Assembly: GCF_000473045.1 (NCBI RefSeq)
Contig: NZ_AXAY01000028.1
Location: 1 to 64,000 of the forward strand
DNA from: Bradyrhizobium sp. WSM3983
GTDB taxonomy: Bacteria; Pseudomonadota; Alphaproteobacteria; Rhizobiales; Xanthobacteraceae
Reading direction: 5' to 3'
Length of the DNA stretch: 64,000 nt
Part shown: positions 32,185 to 40,683 of the stretch, one piece after another
How positions within the stretch are numbered: position 1 is the first letter of the stretch
How the letters are laid out: each line of letters starts with the position of its first letter
Notes under the pieces: generated by a model
Told to the model about the DNA's origin: nothing
The model's input: the letters and a program-made list of their open reading frames with translations, nothing else
Databases searched by the model: none
Made by a program: the position numbers and the translations under genes

Positions 32185-32523
32185 ATGGCGAAAGCGAGCA
32201 AGAAAAAAAGCAAGAAGGCCAAAAAGGCCAAGAAGGTTGTAGCGGCGAAGAAGGCGACGAAGAAGAAGGCGGCCAAGAAGGCTGCGAAGAAATCAGCCAA
32301 GAAGGCTGCGCCGAAGAAGGCCGCCAAGAAGACGGCAAAGAAGGCTGTGAAGGCAGCACCGAAGAAGGCTGCCAAGAAAGCAGCTCCGAAGAAGGCGAAG
32401 GCAGCTCCCGCGCCGAAGCCGGCGGCTCCGATGGCAGCGCCGGCACCCGAGCCTGCCGCCGAGACGAGCTGGGCGATGCCTTCGTCTTCTGCGGAACCGA
32501 CGCCGGCCGAAGGGCAAGGTTAG
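32185..32523 (+). CDS. Histone H1-like Lys/Ala/Pro-rich protein
   Basis: The 112-residue protein starts at ATG 32185 after AGGAGG. Residues 1-75 are almost only Lys and Ala with KKAAKK / APKKA repeats, as in histone H1 C-terminal tails and bacterial H1-like proteins (AlgP, Hc1). The last ~35 residues turn Pro/Ala/Glu-rich and acidic (APAPEPAAETSWAMPSSS). Likely role: non-specific DNA binding and chromosome compaction. Codon repetition (AAGAAG, GCG) makes the DNA low-complexity. It has a strong terminator of its own. Confidence 0.82.
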   Translation: MAKASKKKSKKAKKAKKVVAAKKATKKKAAKKAAKKSAKKAAPKKAAKKTAKKAVKAAPKKAAKKAAPKKAKAAPAPKPAAPMAAPAPEPAAETSWAMPSSSAEPTPAEGQG

Positions 32524-32579
32524 GTCCCGAGGGTTAGGCCCTAAGGCCGGGTTCGCCCCCGACCATGATCGACAACAGG

Positions 32580-32610
32580 AAGGCCGCAGCGGTGACGCTG
32601 CGGCCTTTTT
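32580..32610 (+). terminator. Intrinsic terminator after the H1-like gene
   Basis: An 11-bp stem AAGGCCGCAGC / GCTGCGGCCTT with a 6-nt loop is followed directly by further Ts, 57 bp after the stop codon. Confidence 0.88.
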
Positions 32611-32937
32611 GCATCGCCACGACGGCTGCCGGAGGTTGCCCTTTTTTGAGTCAGTTGATTCGTAGCACGCGCGCCACGGCGTCGGCGCCCTACGTAGTAT
32701 CCCGGACGGCTCTGTGCACTTTGGAGTGAAAATAATGTGATCGAGAAGCAACACCAGCTGACAACCTTTCGTGGAATCGTCAGAACGCCCAAAAAGTCGG
32801 CAGATGCTCTTGTTTTTTGCTTCTCGCTTTACGCCCCTCCCTTCAGATTGCCGCTGTAACGCAATTTTGCAGACAAGTCGTACACCCCGGGGGGCTTCCG
32901 GGAATCCGACTCGGTAGAACTGGTGATGGGGATCGAA
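32611..32937. other. Upstream region of the porin gene
   Basis: This 327-bp intergenic stretch is AT-richer than its neighbours (for example GTGAAAATAATGTGATCGAG and CTTGTTTTTTGCTTCTCGC near 32810), consistent with a strong promoter for the porin-like gene. No open frame with a ribosome site, no repeat and no certain -35/-10 pair were found. Confidence 0.45.
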
Positions 32938-33942
32938 ATGAAGAAAGTGACTTTGTTAGCAACGGCGCTGGCAATGGTGACGGGTTCGGCTTTCGCGGCG
33001 GACATGCCCTTGAAGGCTCTGAAGGCTCCTCCGGCGCCCGCGTTTGATCCTTGGGACGTCGCTTTCGGCGGCGCGATCATGAGCGACTACATCTTCCGCG
33101 GCGTGACCCAGTCGAACCACAAGCCGTCGGTCGCCGCCTATTTCGAGCCCCGCTACAACATCAACAAGGACCTGCAGCTCTACGTCGGCGTCTCGGCCGA
33201 GAGCATTTCCTTCGCCAATCGCGCCGCGGCTGAGGTCGACGTCTACGGCGGTATCCGCCCGACCTTCGGCGCCTTCGCCTTCGACATCGGCGTGTGGGGT
33301 TATCTGTATCCGGGCGGGAGCTGCGCCGACAACGTGCTTACCGGCGGCATTCCCGGCGGCGGCGTCTGCCCCGTCAGCACCACCACCATCTTCCTTGCCG
33401 ACGGCAACGTCATGAAGAAGGACGTCAGCTTCTTCGAAGTCTACGGCAAGGTGAACTACACCATCAACGACAGCTGGACGGTCGGCGCGACCGAGTACTA
33501 CTCGCCGAACTTCCTGAACTCGGGTGCCTGGGGCAACTACGCTTCGTTGACTGCCAAGTACACGGCGCCCAGCACGGCCTTCGGTACCTCGGGCGTCGGC
33601 ATGTACGTGTCGGGTGAGTTCGGCCGGCAGTGGTTCGGCACCTCGGACGCCTTCTATGGCACCGGTGTCGGCACCGTGTTCGCCAACGGTATCCCCTACA
33701 AGGACTACAACACCTGGAACGTCGGCATCGGCTTCACCTACAAGGTGTTCACGCTGGATCTGCGTTACTCCGACACCGACCTGAACAAGGGTGATTGCAA
33801 CGCCTTCACCAGCGCGTTCAACGCCACCGGCACCACCAACGTCACCGCGATCAACCCGGGCGGCGCTGGCTCCAACTGGTGCGGCGCGGCGGGCATTGCC
33901 AAGCTGTCCTTCGACCTGACGGCGATGACCAACCTGAAGTAA
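32938..33942 (+). CDS. TorF-family putative porin (outer-membrane beta-barrel)
   Basis: The 334-residue precursor starts at ATG 32938 (GGGGA upstream; earlier in-frame GTG/ATG exist). It has a signal peptide (cut after AFAA). The mature protein has alternating beta-strand pattern and ends in an aromatic/hydrophobic beta pattern (SFDLTAMTNLK). The opening DVAFGGAIMSDYIFRGVTQSNHKPSVAAYFEPRYN is the hallmark of the TIGR02001/TorF family. Two Cys in an extracellular-loop-like insert (GSCADNV...GGGVCPV) and two near the end may form disulfides. Substrate unknown. Confidence 0.85.
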   Translation: MKKVTLLATALAMVTGSAFAADMPLKALKAPPAPAFDPWDVAFGGAIMSDYIFRGVTQSNHKPSVAAYFEPRYNINKDLQLYVGVSAESISFANRAAAEVDVYGGIRPTFGAFAFDIGVWGYLYPGGSCADNVLTGGIPGGGVCPVSTTTIFLADGNVMKKDVSFFEVYGKVNYTINDSWTVGATEYYSPNFLNSGAWGNYASLTAKYTAPSTAFGTSGVGMYVSGEFGRQWFGTSDAFYGTGVGTVFANGIPYKDYNTWNVGIGFTYKVFTLDLRYSDTDLNKGDCNAFTSAFNATGTTNVTAINPGGAGSNWCGAAGIAKLSFDLTAMTNLK

Positions 33943-33962
33943 GTTTCTTTCCGAGACGACTG

Positions 33963-33999
33963 ACAAGGGCGGCAGAGCAATCTGCCGCCCTTGTGTTTT
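33963..33999 (+). terminator. Intrinsic terminator after the porin gene
   Basis: A perfect 14-bp stem (33963-33976 with 33981-33994) closes a GCAA tetraloop and is followed by GTTTT. It lies 20 bp after the stop codon. Confidence 0.92.
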
Positions 34000-34037
34000 G
34001 GGCTCGGGGTAAAGAGGGCTGCGAGAGGTCCGGGCCT

Positions 34038-34153
34038 TCATGGTTCGAGACGCGCCGTAAAGCGGCGCTGCTCACCATGAGGGTCTAAGATTTCGCCGCG
34101 AAACAAAACCTCATCCTGAGGAGCCCGCCAAAGGCGGGCGTCTCGAAGGACGG
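34038..34153. repeat. Dispersed intergenic palindromic repeat (CTCACCATGAGG / CTCATCCTGAGGAG type)
   Basis: The first part is a long stem-loop from TCATGGTTCGAGACGCGCCG (34038) to CGGCGCTGCTCACCATGA (ending 34080). It is followed by GGTCTAAG and a second part, CCTCATCCTGAGGAG-CCCGCC-AAA-GGCGGG-CGTCTCGAAGGA. I recognise this arrangement as a multicopy element of Bradyrhizobium/Rhodopseudomonas genomes. It lies between a terminator and the 3' end of the ABC gene. Confidence 0.75.
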
Positions 34154-34192
34154 CCGCAACGAAGGTCTTTCGGAGGGCACGCTCGCGCCGCC

Positions 34193-35956
34193 TCAGCGCG
34201 CCGCGCTCGCCTCCGGCTCGGCCGGCGCATCGTCATTGCCCAGCACGTGGACCGCGCCTTCCTTCACCATCGCCACCTTGCGGGTATGGAAGGCATCGAG
34301 CGTCGAGCGATGGCCGATCGAGACGATGGTGGCCTGCGGCAGCTTCTCCGCCAGCAGCCGGTAGAGCCGCGCCTCGGACGGCTCGTCGAGCGAGGCGGTG
34401 GCCTCGTCGAGGAAGAGATAGTCCGGCCCATGCAGCAGCGCGCGGGCGAGTCCGAGGCGCTGCTGCTCGCCGAGCGACAGCGTCCGGTTCCAGTGGCCGT
34501 CCTCGTTGAGCCGTTCGGCGAGGTCGGGCAGGCCGACGGCGATCACCGCGTCCCGGATTTGGGTCGCCTGGAATTCACCGGGTGCTGCGGGATAGATCAC
34601 GGCGTCACCCAGCGCACCGATGGGGAAATAGGGGCGTTGCGGCAGCATCATCAGCTTCGCCTGCACGGGGATGGCGATGGTGCCGGTGCCGAACGGCCAG
34701 ATGCCGGCGATGGCCCGGAACAGCGTCGACTTGCCGGAGCCCGACGGCCCGGTCACGAGCACGCGCTCCGGCGCATGGATGGCGAAGCCGTCGGCTGCGA
34801 CCAGCGGCGTGCCGTTGGGGAGATACACGCAGAGCTTCTCGAGGTCGATATTGCGGCTGCCGCCTGCCGCTTCGAGCATAATCGTCGCCTCATGCGCCGG
34901 CAGGTTTGCCGCGCTATCGACCGACATCTCGAAGCCGTCGAGACGCGCAACGATCGCGCGCCATTCCGCGATCGATCGATAGGCCGTGACGAAGAAGGAC
35001 AGCGCATCCTGCACCTGGCCAAAGGCCGAGCCGGTCTGCATCATGTCGCCGAGCTGGATGCTCTTGGCGAAGTAGGCGGGCGCGACCACCACATAGGGAA
35101 AGATCGTTGCGGCCTGACCGTAGCTGGCCGTGAAGGCGGTGAGGCGCTTGGTCCGGCTCATGATCGCGTACCAGTTGCCGATGACGTAGCCGAAGCGCTG
35201 CAGGAGATGACCTCGCTCCGCGCTCTCTCCTTTCAGGAGTGCGATCTGCTCGGAATTTTCACGCACGCGGATCAGGTTGAAGCGGAAGTCGGCCTCGTAG
35301 CGCTGCTTCTCGAAATAAAGGTTGATGAGCGGCGCGCCGATCCAGTGCGTCAGGCCCGTACCCAGAAGCGCGTAGGCCAGCGCGCACCAGACCAGAAAAC
35401 CCGGGATGACGATATCAGTGCCGTAAATGTGCAGGGGCGCCCTGTTGGACAGACCCCAGAGGATGACGATGAACGACGCCAGCGTCACGATCGACGACAG
35501 CAGACCGAGGCCGAGGACAAGCGTTTGCTCGACGAAATTCGTGACGTCCTCAGTGAGACGCTGGTCCGGGTTATCGGCGGCGTCGCCCTTCAGCTGCATG
35601 CGGTAATGCGTGGCGCCGTCGAGCCATTCGCCGAGATAGTGCTGCGTCATCCATCGCCGCCAGCGGATCTGCAGCCACTGGTTCAGGTAAAGCTTGTAAA
35701 CGGCAAGCGCGACGTAGGTGAAGGCAAGGCCGAGGAAGATCCAGACCTGCATAACGAACTCGTTCAGATCGTAGGCCTGGAGTGCGCTGTAGAACCGGTT
35801 CTGCCACTGATTGAGCAGCACATTGATCGCGACGAGCGCCAGCTCCATTGCGACGACGACGCCGAGCAGGCCGCGGCCGGCCCATTTGTCCTCCGATCGG
35901 AAATACGGGCCGGCGATTCGCCAGACGGTCGCGAGCGTGGCGCTTATGTTCTTCAC
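34193..35956 (-). CDS. SbmA/BacA-YddA-type ABC transporter (fused permease and ATPase)
   Basis: The 587-residue protein has an N-terminal ABC_membrane_2 domain with about six TM helices (to ~residue 330) related to SbmA/BacA and ABCD transporters. The C-terminal ATPase has Walker A GPSGSGKS, signature LSLGEQQRLG, Walker B YLFLDEAT and the switch His in SIGHRS. The start is set at GTG 35956 (AGGAG upstream) because the longer frame begins with an unsupported TTG. Relatives move peptides or very-long-chain fatty acyl groups. It is monocistronic. Confidence 0.88.
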   Translation of the reverse strand: MKNISATLATVWRIAGPYFRSEDKWAGRGLLGVVVAMELALVAINVLLNQWQNRFYSALQAYDLNEFVMQVWIFLGLAFTYVALAVYKLYLNQWLQIRWRRWMTQHYLGEWLDGATHYRMQLKGDAADNPDQRLTEDVTNFVEQTLVLGLGLLSSIVTLASFIVILWGLSNRAPLHIYGTDIVIPGFLVWCALAYALLGTGLTHWIGAPLINLYFEKQRYEADFRFNLIRVRENSEQIALLKGESAERGHLLQRFGYVIGNWYAIMSRTKRLTAFTASYGQAATIFPYVVVAPAYFAKSIQLGDMMQTGSAFGQVQDALSFFVTAYRSIAEWRAIVARLDGFEMSVDSAANLPAHEATIMLEAAGGSRNIDLEKLCVYLPNGTPLVAADGFAIHAPERVLVTGPSGSGKSTLFRAIAGIWPFGTGTIAIPVQAKLMMLPQRPYFPIGALGDAVIYPAAPGEFQATQIRDAVIAVGLPDLAERLNEDGHWNRTLSLGEQQRLGLARALLHGPDYLFLDEATASLDEPSEARLYRLLAEKLPQATIVSIGHRSTLDAFHTRKVAMVKEGAVHVLGNDDAPAEPEASAAR

Positions 35957-36241
35957 AGAGGGGGATCTCCTGACGGGGTGTGCGCAAATGCCCGGAGCCA
36001 ATGGCTGAGGCGACGGCGGACATAAGCGCGGTGGTTAGACTAAAGTCGCAAACTCTGCAATTTGGGTTGGCTTGTCCGGGCCGGCAACCCTAGCATGGGC
36101 CCAACGGCGCGGGGTGGGGGCCTTCGGACTTCGCGAGCTTGTGAGCGATCTTGCCGAGCCGATCCTCTCGACCGCTGATCCGAACCGCACGAAACCATGT
36201 GGAATAATCGCAGGTTCCGTAGGGTTAAGCTGCACAGATAA

Positions 36242-36257
36242 CCGCTCAGAAGAGCGG
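36242..36257 (+). promoter_or_regulatory. Leader hairpin before the TRAP operon
   Basis: CCGCTC-AGAA-GAGCGG is a perfect 6-bp stem with a 4-nt loop, 25 bp upstream of the dctP-like ATG and just before its AGGGAGGT ribosome site. It could be a regulator site or a 5' mRNA stabiliser. Confidence 0.45.
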
Positions 36258-36282
36258 AATAACGATCAACAGGGAGGTAGCA

Positions 36283-37389
36283 ATGTCCAACGAAACCACC
36301 AAGTCGAAAACCAGCCGTCGTAAGTTTCTTGTCGCGGCAGCAACCGCTGCCGTCGCGGCGCCCTACATTCGCGATGCCGAAGCTGCCGAGACCACCACCT
36401 GGAAGGTGCAGACCTCCTGGCCGGCGGGCGTAGGGCTCGCGACGTTCAAGCAATGGTGCGGCACGATCAAAGAGAAAACCGGCGGCGAACTGGAGTTCAA
36501 GCCATTTGCCGCAAAGGAAATCGTCGGTGACTTCGAACTCCTGGACGGCGTCAAGAACGGTGTGCTCGAGGCGATGAACTCGTTCACGCTGTATTGGGCC
36601 GGCAAGGTGCCTGCCACCGCGTTCCTGTCATCCTATTTGATGGGACTGCGCTATCCGCATGAATGGGACGTGTTCTTCTACGGCAATGGCGGCCTGAAGC
36701 TTGCGCGCGACGTCTTTGCCAAGCAGGGACTCATGTATGTCGGCCGCATCCATCATGGTCCGAACATCATCCATTCCAAGAAGCCCATCCGATCCATCGA
36801 GGATTTCAAGGACCTGAAGCTGCGCGTGCCGGGCGGCATGATTGCCGAGGGGTTCGCCGCCATAGGCGCCAAGACGACCCTGCTTCCCGGCGGTGAAGTG
36901 TTCTCGGCTCTGGAGAAGGGCACGATCGAAGCGGCGGACTACACCGGACCGGCGGTCAATTGGGATCTCGGCTTCCAGCAGGTTGCGAAATATATCTGGA
37001 TGGGCCCGACCGGCCTCGAATCGATCTATCAGCCCGTGGACCTGATGGATTTCTGCGTCGGCCTCCCGCACTGGAACAAGCTGTCGCCGAAAATGCAGCA
37101 GTGGGTGGAGAACGAAATCCAAGCTTACTCCGCCCTCCATCACGGGGCGATTCAAAAGGCCGACATGGAGGCTTGGGGCAAGTTCGAGAAGGCCGGCGTC
37201 GAGATCAATCGGCTGCCAGCTGAGGACCTCGAAAAATTCCAGAAGGTCGCGGTGCCGATCTGGTTCAAATGGGCGAACAAGGACAAGGATGCCGCGCGGA
37301 TCTTCAAGGCGCAGCTCGAGGTGATGGAATCGCCCAGCTTTGGCTACGTAACGCCGGACATGTACAAGGGACAGAAATTGGATCTCTGA
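36283..37389 (+). CDS. TRAP transporter substrate-binding protein (DctP family), Tat-exported
   Basis: The 368-residue precursor has a twin-arginine signal (SRRKFLVAAATAAVAAP) and a DctP-type binding domain. The usual substrate-contact Arg is in the segment LKLRVPGGMIAEGF, followed by GGEVFSALEKGTIEAADYTGP. The W-x-V-Q-T-S-W-P start resembles the TakP-like group that binds 2-oxo acids, though the ligand cannot be fixed by eye. AGGGAGGT precedes the ATG. It is the first gene of a TRAP operon (binding protein, small permease, large permease). Confidence 0.92.
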   Translation: MSNETTKSKTSRRKFLVAAATAAVAAPYIRDAEAAETTTWKVQTSWPAGVGLATFKQWCGTIKEKTGGELEFKPFAAKEIVGDFELLDGVKNGVLEAMNSFTLYWAGKVPATAFLSSYLMGLRYPHEWDVFFYGNGGLKLARDVFAKQGLMYVGRIHHGPNIIHSKKPIRSIEDFKDLKLRVPGGMIAEGFAAIGAKTTLLPGGEVFSALEKGTIEAADYTGPAVNWDLGFQQVAKYIWMGPTGLESIYQPVDLMDFCVGLPHWNKLSPKMQQWVENEIQAYSALHHGAIQKADMEAWGKFEKAGVEINRLPAEDLEKFQKVAVPIWFKWANKDKDAARIFKAQLEVMESPSFGYVTPDMYKGQKLDL

Positions 37390-37504
37390 CGTCCCAATGC
37401 GAGCGCATCAAGGCGGGAGACGCTGCACGCGCGCCTTCCCGCCTTTCCCGCCACATTCTCGTCCGCTCCGACCTGCAGCCCACTGCGTCCCGTGAGGCAA
37501 AGCA

Positions 37505-38626
37505 ATGCCAAGTCTGAACTTCGTGCTGCCCCATTGGCTCTATTGGGGCACGCTGTTGCTGTTTCCGCTGATTGCGATGTACCTCGTCAAGCGCGAAAAA
37601 CGACGCGGCCCTTCGCGCGGCCCTTCGCTGTTCATCGCCTACCTGTTCTGGCTGTGCTCGGGCTTCATGGGCCTGCACCGCTTCTATCTGCGTAACTTCT
37701 GGGGCTTGGTTTTCATCCCGGTCTTTCTCGCCATTCTCTTTGCTAACGTCGAGATCAGGGACCGGCGCGAGGACGTCTCGCGTACCCGGGCCGCGGTCGA
37801 GAGGTCCCACACCCTGATCAGGCGCGCGCAAATCCCGCCAAACGTCGCGCCGACTCCCGAAACGACGGAAGTCCTGCAAAAGGCGCAGAGCCAAGGCCGG
37901 GTCGCCGAGCAAGAGTTCGGGCAGGCCGAAGCCAGCCTCGGTCAATGGCGCAGCTACTCGCGCTGGCTGGCCATCCTGATGGCAGCGATGCTGCTCGCAG
38001 ATGCCGTTCTGCTGCCGTGGCTGGTCCGCCGGGCCCGCGAGGCCGAAGCTGCCCTCCCGCCTCCGGCAGCAGAAGCCACGCCCGATATTGCCATGGTGGG
38101 GACGCATGAGGATCCGACTCTGGGTCTGCACACCCGCTTCACGGACTGGATCGAGACGGTCAACGTTCGTGCCGGAGAGTTCGCGGCCTATTGGGCGGTG
38201 ATCTCGGTGTTCGTCTACTATTACGAGGTAATCGCGCGCTTCGTTTTCAACTCACCCACCAACTGGGTGCATGAAAGCATGTTCCTGATGTACGGCATGC
38301 AATACATGCTCGCCGGCGCCTATGCCTATCGCGAGGATCAGCACGTCCGCGTCGATGTGATCTACACGAAGTTTTCGCCGCGCGGCAAAGCCGTCGCCGA
38401 CATCATTACCTCCGTCTTCTTCTTCATCTTCATCGGGGTGCTGTTCTGGACGAGCTGGCGATTTGCGGCCGACTCGATCAACAATGACGAGCACTCCTTC
38501 ACGGAGTGGGGCGTGCAATATTGGCCGATCAAGCTGATGATGCCGATCGGCGCGGGACTTCTGTTCCTGCAGGGTATCGTCAAGCTCCTCAAGGACATTG
38601 TGTTTCTGTCGCGGGGGAGAGCCTGA
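37505..38626 (+). CDS. TRAP small permease (DctQ) fused to an N-terminal TM2 domain
   Basis: The 373-residue protein is about twice the normal DctQ length. Residues ~42-80 are a TM2 domain (FIAYLFWLCSGFMGLHRFYL, the GxxGxHRFY signature). A charged, coiled-coil-like cytoplasmic stretch (~83-150) and a third TM helix (~153-173) follow. The DctQ domain proper starts about 215 and has four helices with the conserved W-x-x-E (TNWVHESMFLMYGM) and the R-x-D-V motif (HVRVDVIY). It sits between dctP- and dctM-like genes. Confidence 0.9.
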   Translation: MPSLNFVLPHWLYWGTLLLFPLIAMYLVKREKRRGPSRGPSLFIAYLFWLCSGFMGLHRFYLRNFWGLVFIPVFLAILFANVEIRDRREDVSRTRAAVERSHTLIRRAQIPPNVAPTPETTEVLQKAQSQGRVAEQEFGQAEASLGQWRSYSRWLAILMAAMLLADAVLLPWLVRRAREAEAALPPPAAEATPDIAMVGTHEDPTLGLHTRFTDWIETVNVRAGEFAAYWAVISVFVYYYEVIARFVFNSPTNWVHESMFLMYGMQYMLAGAYAYREDQHVRVDVIYTKFSPRGKAVADIITSVFFFIFIGVLFWTSWRFAADSINNDEHSFTEWGVQYWPIKLMMPIGAGLLFLQGIVKLLKDIVFLSRGRA

Positions 38627-38629
38627 GCC

Positions 38630-39997
38630 ATGGGCTGGGATATCGATATTGCGTGGCTCACGCTGCTGATGTTCGGGTCGCTCGGGGTGCTGCTCGCACT
38701 CGGGCTGCCGATGGCCTTCTGCACTGGAAGCCTTGCGGTGGTCTTCCTGTTTCTGTTCGGCAACTCCGCCGTCCTGAACATGACGCCCGCGCGCATCTTT
38801 CCCTTCATGACCGATTATCAGCTCTCTGCCGTTCCGCTGTTCATCTTCATGGCGGCGATGCTGGAAAAGGCCGGCATTATCGAAGAGCTGTTTGATGCGG
38901 TCTATAAATGGCTGGGGTCGGTGAAGGGCGGCCTCGCATCTGCGACGGTCCTGGCCTGTACGGCACTGGCCGCTATGGTCGGCGTGGTGGGCGCGACCGA
39001 GGTGACGATGGGAATGATCGCGCTGCCGGCAATGCTGAAGCGCGGCTATGACCCGAAACTGGCCTGCGGCTCGCTGTTGGCCGGCGGCACCCTGGGCATC
39101 TTGATTCCGCCTTCGGTGATGGCGATCGTCTATGCGGTGGTGGCGCAGCAATCGCTGGGAGAACTGCTGGTTGGCGCCATCTTCCCGGGCTTCCTGCTGT
39201 CCGGCCTGTACATCGCCTACATCACCATCCGATGCTACATCAACCCCAGCCTCGGGCCCGCTTTGCCGAAGGAAGAGCGCGTGGACCTCAAGGAGAAGGT
39301 GCGGCTGTTGCGAAACACCATCGCCCCCTTGCTGCTTATCGTCCTGGTGCTCGGCATCATCTTCTTCGGAATTGCGACGCCGGTCGAAGCGGCGGGAATC
39401 GGCACCTTCGGCGCGCTGTTCGTCTCGGCGCTCCATCGCCGCCTGAACTGGCTGGCGGCGGAGGAGGCGGCCATCGCCACGCTGAAAGCGACCGCGATGG
39501 TGATGTGGATTTTCTTCGGCGCCACCATGTTCGTCGGATTTTTCATCCTGAAGGGCGGGCAGCAATTCGTCGCGGACTCCATTCTCGGAACGGGATTGCC
39601 TCCTTACGGAATCCTGATGTTGATGATGCTGATTCTGTTCGTGCTCGGCATGTTCCTCGATTGGGTCGGAATCCTGCTGTTGACCGTTCCAATCTTCCTG
39701 CCGATCCTGAAGGGGCTGAACTGGGACGGCGTATTCGGTGTGCCGGGAGTGGCGCAGGCCGACGTGCCGCTCTGGTATGGCGTCATCTTCATGGTCAACA
39801 TGCAGATGGCCTTTCTCAGCCCGCCCTTCGGCTACTCGCTGTTCTACCTCAAGAGTGTGGCGCCGCCGGAGATCAGTATGGCGACGATCTTCAAGGCATC
39901 GATCAACTTCATGGCCTTGCAGGCACTCGGAGTGATGCTTTGCATCATCTTTCCGCAAATCGTTATCTGGCTTCCGAGCCTCGTCTACGCGCGGTGA
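38630..39997 (+). CDS. TRAP transporter large permease (DctM family)
   Basis: The 455-residue protein has about 12 TM helices and the DctM/SiaM family segments (ALGLPMAFCTG, ATVLACTALAAMVGVVGATEVTMG, GTLGILIPPSVMAIVYAVVAQQS, GMFLDWVGILLLTVPIFLPIL). It forms the Na+-coupled transport channel with the small permease. It starts 3 bp after the small-permease stop. A strong terminator follows 18 bp after its stop, closing the operon. Confidence 0.94.
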   Translation: MGWDIDIAWLTLLMFGSLGVLLALGLPMAFCTGSLAVVFLFLFGNSAVLNMTPARIFPFMTDYQLSAVPLFIFMAAMLEKAGIIEELFDAVYKWLGSVKGGLASATVLACTALAAMVGVVGATEVTMGMIALPAMLKRGYDPKLACGSLLAGGTLGILIPPSVMAIVYAVVAQQSLGELLVGAIFPGFLLSGLYIAYITIRCYINPSLGPALPKEERVDLKEKVRLLRNTIAPLLLIVLVLGIIFFGIATPVEAAGIGTFGALFVSALHRRLNWLAAEEAAIATLKATAMVMWIFFGATMFVGFFILKGGQQFVADSILGTGLPPYGILMLMMLILFVLGMFLDWVGILLLTVPIFLPILKGLNWDGVFGVPGVAQADVPLWYGVIFMVNMQMAFLSPPFGYSLFYLKSVAPPEISMATIFKASINFMALQALGVMLCIIFPQIVIWLPSLVYAR

Positions 39998-40015
39998 TTG
40001 GTCTTCGTCTGCCGC

Positions 40016-40052
40016 AAATCCCCGCAGGGCTTCACCCCCGTGGGGATTTTTT
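40016..40052 (+). terminator. Intrinsic terminator of the TRAP operon
   Basis: The stem AAATCCCC (40016-40023) / GGGGATTT (40042-40049) can extend inward with CG pairs and is followed by more Ts (TTTTTTG). Confidence 0.82.
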
Positions 40053-40131
40053 GCGTCCGCGGCCGCGAGCCTTCTCAATGGCGCCGCCGTCTTATAGAAG
40101 GTGCGGCAAATCAGGTCGGTCGAGAGGTTTC

Positions 40132-40530
40132 ATGGTTTCGCTCAAGCAGATCGTGTGCGCGACGGTTGCAATGCTCGCAATGTCCACTGTCGCGCATGCC
40201 GAGGAGGGCTTTCCCTTCGGCACCGAGATGACGCTGGAGGCCGTGCCGCAGCCCGGCTCGAAGCGAATTCCGAACATCGAGATCGGCGACAATGGCGAGG
40301 TCGTGCTCGAGCTCTGGTGCAAGGGCGGCAAGGGCCAGTTCTCGGTAGCCGGCAACACCGTGATTTTCGTTCCCGGTGCAATTCAGGATCGTTCCTGTCC
40401 GCCGGCCAAAGCCCAGGCCGACGACGATCTCGTTGTGGCGCTCTCCAGCGTCGAGACCTGGAAGCGCCAGGGCGACGTGCTCACGCTGATCGGCCCAAAG
40501 CCGCTGCGGTTTCGCACCAACGGGAATTAG
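40132..40530 (+). CDS. META-domain-like small exported protein
   Basis: The 132-residue protein starts at ATG 40132 (GAGAGG upstream) and has a signal peptide (cut after AHAE). The mature domain (GTEMTLEAVPQPGSKRIPNIEIGDNGEVVLELWCKGGKGQFSV...QDRSCPPAKAQADDDLVVALSS-type strands...LTLIGPKPLRFRTN) has the length and the closing L-x-L-x-G-x-x-x-L-x-F pattern of META/HslJ domains, with two Cys that may pair. It is separate from the TRAP operon because of the terminator. Exact role unknown. Confidence 0.68.
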   Translation: MVSLKQIVCATVAMLAMSTVAHAEEGFPFGTEMTLEAVPQPGSKRIPNIEIGDNGEVVLELWCKGGKGQFSVAGNTVIFVPGAIQDRSCPPAKAQADDDLVVALSSVETWKRQGDVLTLIGPKPLRFRTNGN

Positions 40531-40532
40531 CT

Positions 40533-40682
40533 CTCTCGTGTCCCGGACAAGGCGCAGCGCGCAAGCGATGCGCCGCAGAGCCGGGACCCAGAATCTATCC
40601 GCGACTTCACTGTGAGGCTTATGGGCCCCGGCTCTGCAGCGCACCGCTGAAGAAGCGCTGCGCTGCGTCCGGGGCACGAGAG
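40533..40682. repeat. Long inverted-repeat intergenic element
   Basis: CTCTCGTGTCCCGGAC (40533-40548) pairs with GTCCGGGGCACGAGAG (40667-40682) with one mismatch. Inside are further self-complementary GCGCAGCGC / GCGCTGCGC and GAGCCGGG / CCCGGCTC blocks. The whole 150 bp fits a cruciform. It has the look of a multicopy rhizobial element and separates two convergent genes. Confidence 0.75.
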
Positions 40683-40683
40683 C

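Noticed and set aside
34247..36025. Plus-strand open frame (592 codons) opposite the ABC exporter
   Set aside because: The minus strand encodes Walker A, signature and Walker B motifs; the plus frame has none and is a shadow.
38252..40078. Minus-strand open frame (608 codons) opposite the TRAP permeases
   Set aside because: Low-complexity His/Arg/Asp/Gln-rich sequence typical of antisense to membrane-protein genes; the plus-strand permease genes are clear.
39232..40131. Upstream in-frame extension of the META-like gene through the large TRAP permease
   Set aside because: It runs through the TRAP permease gene in the wrong frame and across a terminator; the protein starts with a clear signal peptide at 40132.
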